Below are positions 63,201 through 64,000 of a stretch of 64,000 nt of DNA, one piece after another. The DNA is taken from assembly GCA_965116355.1 (NCBI GenBank), contig OZ220679.1:558001-622000 (forward strand). The letters run 5' to 3'. Under the pieces are notes generated by a model. The model was given only the letters and a program-made list of their open reading frames with translations, had not been told where the DNA came from and searched no databases. How positions within the stretch are numbered: the first letter of the stretch is position 1; each line of letters starts with the position of its first letter. A program made the translations under genes and the position numbers. The stretch is from UBA1127 sp965116355 (GTDB taxonomy: Bacteria > Chloroflexota > Dehalococcoidia > Lucifugimonadales > UBA1127).

Positions 63201-64000
63201 CCCGGGAGGGACGCGGCGCAGTCGTGGGTGCCCTCCGTGCGGTCGGTCTTCACCTTGACGTCCGTGGCAGCGGTGTTGCTCAGGTTGATGACGGTCCACT
63301 TGACCGATACCTCATCCCCGTCCTGGGCCCACAAAGGGTCCATCTTCTCGTGGGACAGCACCATTAGGACGCCGGTGCTGGCCACCGCCGTGGAGGCGCT
63401 GGCGGGCGTGCCCGGCCGGTACTGGGCCGGTTCCCGGGAGTCCGCCTTGACCGTGACCGTGTAGGCAAAGCCCTTGCCTGCACCGGCGGAAGGGTCCACC
63501 TGGGACTTCCAGCGATAGGCGACCCTGGATTGTCCCGGCTCCCCATCGTTGAATCCGGCCCCTTTGAAGGTCACCGTTACGTCGTCCCGCTCGCAGCTGC
63601 TTGCCTCCTCCGGGTCGCAGGGGTCATCCACCTGTTCAACAGTGCGGCCCAGCGTGACTACGAGCTCACGGCTGGTATCGCCGTCGCGCCAGACGTCGAA
63701 GACCAGGGCGCTGCCCTCGGACACCTTTTCCTCGCGGGCGGTGACGGTGACGTTGTACAGGTCTTTGTCGCTGATGATGGCGCCCGCCTCTCCGCTGGAG
63801 ATGGAGGCGTTGACCGCATCGTGCAGCACCAGGCCGAAAGTCTCAACGCTTTCCGCCACGTCGTCGTCCACGAGCTGGACGGTGATGGTCTTCTCCGTCT
63901 CCCCGGGTGCGAACACCAGCGTGCCGTCAACGGCCGTGAAGTCGCTGCCGGCCTTGGCCTGACCCGGCGTTTCCCGGGTGGTGTAGTCCACCTCCACCCG
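57218..64000 (-). CDS. Giant Calx-beta repeat surface protein, middle segment (runs off the right edge)
   Basis: This 2260-residue open frame enters from the right edge already inside a Calx-beta domain, and leaves its frame near 57300. It contains roughly 18-20 beta domains. Most are Calx-beta units with acidic DDDxxE loops (FTAVDGTLVFAPGETEKTIT style). Several are of a second kind beginning EPTALTIGEGGSDLYRVSI and containing TLTFTAGNWRWPQYV. A run of near-identical 110-residue units (PVVTLALDPDSISENAGVAT) ends it. Paired Cys occur only near the right end. It should be an exported, calcium-binding, rod-like adhesin; the signal peptide lies outside the window. Confidence 0.85.
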   Translation of the reverse strand, partial: RVEVDYTTRETPGQAKAGSDFTAVDGTLVFAPGETEKTITVQLVDDDVAESVETFGLVLHDAVNASISSGEAGAIISDKDLYNVTVTAREEKVSEGSALVFDVWRDGDTSRELVVTLGRTVEQVDDPCDPEEASSCERDDVTVTFKGAGFNDGEPGQSRVAYRWKSQVDPSAGAGKGFAYTVTVKADSREPAQYRPGTPASASTAVASTGVLMVLSHEKMDPLWAQDGDEVSVKWTVINLSNTAATDVKVKTDRTEGTHDCAASLPGPSDDDQYSSCTVTVTYAATAADVTAGKLTINASVTKTAGAESNAVQVVFPQGDGHTLAVRNSVPADEYSNRSALFFKVSMNAPSTETVTVAYATSDGTATGNTAGATSCGGIGVNFVSGFDYIPASGTLTFDPGDTEEIVRVQVCDDHKPEANETVIFTISSPSGGTLDADRSAAVGIILDNDQPATNPSITFAMVGGDNEVAENSGYAEFTLTLSGGTNDTVTVGWAATALAADDARAAATVGMDYTAAGGTVTFPPRTTELRIRVPILNDMMDEDALEYLQVALSDPVNATITAPSTIDLAIRDDDKRGVTVFPNEMSLDEGDSGTYSVSLNSQPAEAEGVTVAVSLQSNGGVSVAPASLTFTQDNWRNAQVVTVTGEVDDDSTNSPYVIVTNRPSGSDYDGMHPAVVQVTVLDRPVLMVADKTVAENAGSVTVEVTLDRTSNNQAITVDWKTVDGTAKAGRDYTPAAGTLTFAADDASETISVTITDDSLDEDAETFSIALSNPSGNVGTGGPGTVTITDNDNPPTVTIAEVGKSSEDSGEGRFRVRLSDASGRQVTVEWLTTDFGTATANADYVKARGTLTFEPGEQQQDFTVVIVDDAIVEEREIYRVKLRNPVNATLHTPPRVDAEIIDNDTPGVLVQPTAVDMLEGGTGEYTLRLKTLPTADVTITVTVPANTDLTASPTSLTFTSSNWDQPQTVTLTAAEDADLADDEVSLTHAASGGGYGNVSVDGVTATIVDNDFPTLSIADGEADEDDGSIEFTVTLSQAGGKDIAVSWSTTDGTASGGTDYSAVTAGSLTIPAGDTTATLTVTVLDDGVVEPDETFTVTLADPVNATLADATATGTINNDDEIAVTVEPTALTIGEGGSDLYRVSIGSQPTGGDVTVVVTVPSDTDVSAGPTTLTFTAGNWRWPQYVVVNTLSDDDAVADAPVTLTHAVSGGGYGSVTASAVTVTITEENERGVDVSPTTLSLDEGESGVYSVVLRSQPTANVTVTITVPADAGATVDKTSLTFTSDNWDDAQEVEVSATEDDDASSPEPFTITHAVSGGDYASESADSVTVTVDDTTVTMLVFQGSDILTEGVKAAESAGTMAFVVSLQIESGETVTVNYSTSNGTATAGSDYTRTAGRLTFSAGETTKTISVPVLNDRVDEDDETFTLTLSNAVNADLSGGESSLSVEGTIEDDDERGLVLSSDTIGVPEGERRTYTVVLKSQPTQSVHVTLEVPPGAEFSVNTRKLAFTPSNWNTPQNVIVNAYQDRDAQPDPKAAIEHTAVGGDYGNPRRSNEFPNVTASMDVIVLEDDEPTVTLSLDPDTISEDGGVATVTASLSEQSSAETTIVVSIDPTDTSTLGSNTTLTIAANQTTSTGEVTITAVNDSAYAGDRQVTVSGSAENTAGVGGPDDVTLTIAEDDDLPQVTLVLTPATISESGSANASTVTATLSEQSTAATTVTVSIDPTDTSTLSSNTTLTIAKGTTSSTGEVTITATDDSTYTGNREVTVSGSAENTAGVDGPDDVTLTITDDDAKPVVTLALDSDSISENAGVATVTASLDKQSTAATTVTVSIDPTDTSTLSSNTTLTIAKGTTSSTGEVTITATDDSAYTGNREVTVSGSAENTAGVDGPDDVTLTITDDDAKPVVTLALDPDSISENAGVATVTASLDKQSTAATTVTVSIDPTDTSTLSSNVTLTIAKGETASTGEVTITATDDSAYTGNREVTVSGSAENTAGVDGPDDVTLTITDDDAKPVVTLALDPDSISENAGVATVTASLDKQSTAATTVTVSIDPTDTSTLSSNVTLTIAKGETASTGEVTITATDDSAYTGNREVTVSGSAENTAGVDGPDDVTLTITDDDAKPVVTLALDPDSISENAGVATVTASLDKQSTAATTVTVSIDPTDTSTLSSNVTLTIAKGETASTGEVTITATDDSAYTGNREVTVSGSAENTAGVDGPDDVTLTITDDEVRAVTVSFDPRPWTPDSMREAAPPWPR
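57290..58960 (-). repeat. 330-bp tandem repeats (110-residue units)
   Basis: The block encoding LTITDDDAKPVVTLALD recurs near 57635, 57965, 58295 and 58625, exactly 330 bases apart. The four central copies differ by only a few bases, which implies recent expansion or gene conversion. Confidence 0.92.

Noticed and set aside
1..64000. tRNA or rRNA genes
   Set aside because: No T-loop/acceptor combination or rRNA signature was seen on reading both strands; a covariance-model scan was not possible here.

Overview
This is a GC-rich bacterial window that reads like an uncultured marine or sponge-associated Chloroflexota (SAR202/Dehalococcoidia-like) genome. That is an inference. It rests on many lipoproteins and exported proteins with Thr/Pro 'TPTPTP' linkers, very large beta-sandwich surface proteins (cadherin, Fn3, Calx-beta, CARDB), a one-polypeptide histidine kinase/response regulator, DUF502 and DUF433/DUF5615 genes, and the high GC content. 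No rRNA or tRNA gene was seen, so the placement is tentative.

Layout. (1) 1-6.7 kb is a tightly packed plus-strand defence operon: the tail of a small membrane protein, a TIR-like (MTH538/ThsB-type) protein, a TIGR02391 protein, HsdS, a DUF433/DUF5615 toxin-antitoxin pair and HsdR. No hsdM is present in the window. (2) 6.8-10.1 kb holds a small membrane protein and a GT-C-like polytopic membrane protein. (3) 10.3-19.3 kb is a minus-strand three-gene operon of exported proteins: a Calx-beta protein with a C-terminal metzincin-like protease, a WD40/PD40 lipoprotein and an LRR/Fn3/cadherin protein. A plus-strand gluzincin-type lipoprotein follows at 20.2-22.7 kb. (4) 23.6-27 kb carries a DUF2723 glycosyltransferase and a polyprenol-phosphate-mannose synthase, a plausible surface-protein mannosylation pair for the many Thr-rich secreted proteins nearby. 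(5) 28.6-33 kb carries the HK-RR fusion, an HpnA-like epimerase and an SDR.

(6) 33-45.6 kb is a mosaic accessory zone. It has a CRISPR type I-E-like repeat pair without cas genes, broken exported-protein genes, and a ThiF/DUF2958/acidic-protein module whose left end abuts a truncated PPC-domain gene. It also has a DUF805 pseudogene with two in-frame stops, an LRR and an ankyrin lipoprotein, a phosphoribosyltransferase, a double-Cache lipoprotein, a CARDB/Ig protein, and a truncated second copy of the HK-RR promoter region and 5' end. (7) 45.7-64 kb is almost entirely giant minus-strand surface proteins: a 1442-residue cadherin-like protein built from two long internal duplicates, a small HTH protein, and a Calx-beta repeat protein running off the right edge. 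The Calx-beta protein has 339-bp and 330-bp tandem repeats and a zone at about 55.3-57.2 kb full of frameshifts, which is either decay or repeat misassembly.

The overall picture is a defence locus on one side, a cell-surface locus with proteases and a probable mannosylation system, and between them an accessory region assembled from gene fragments and duplications.
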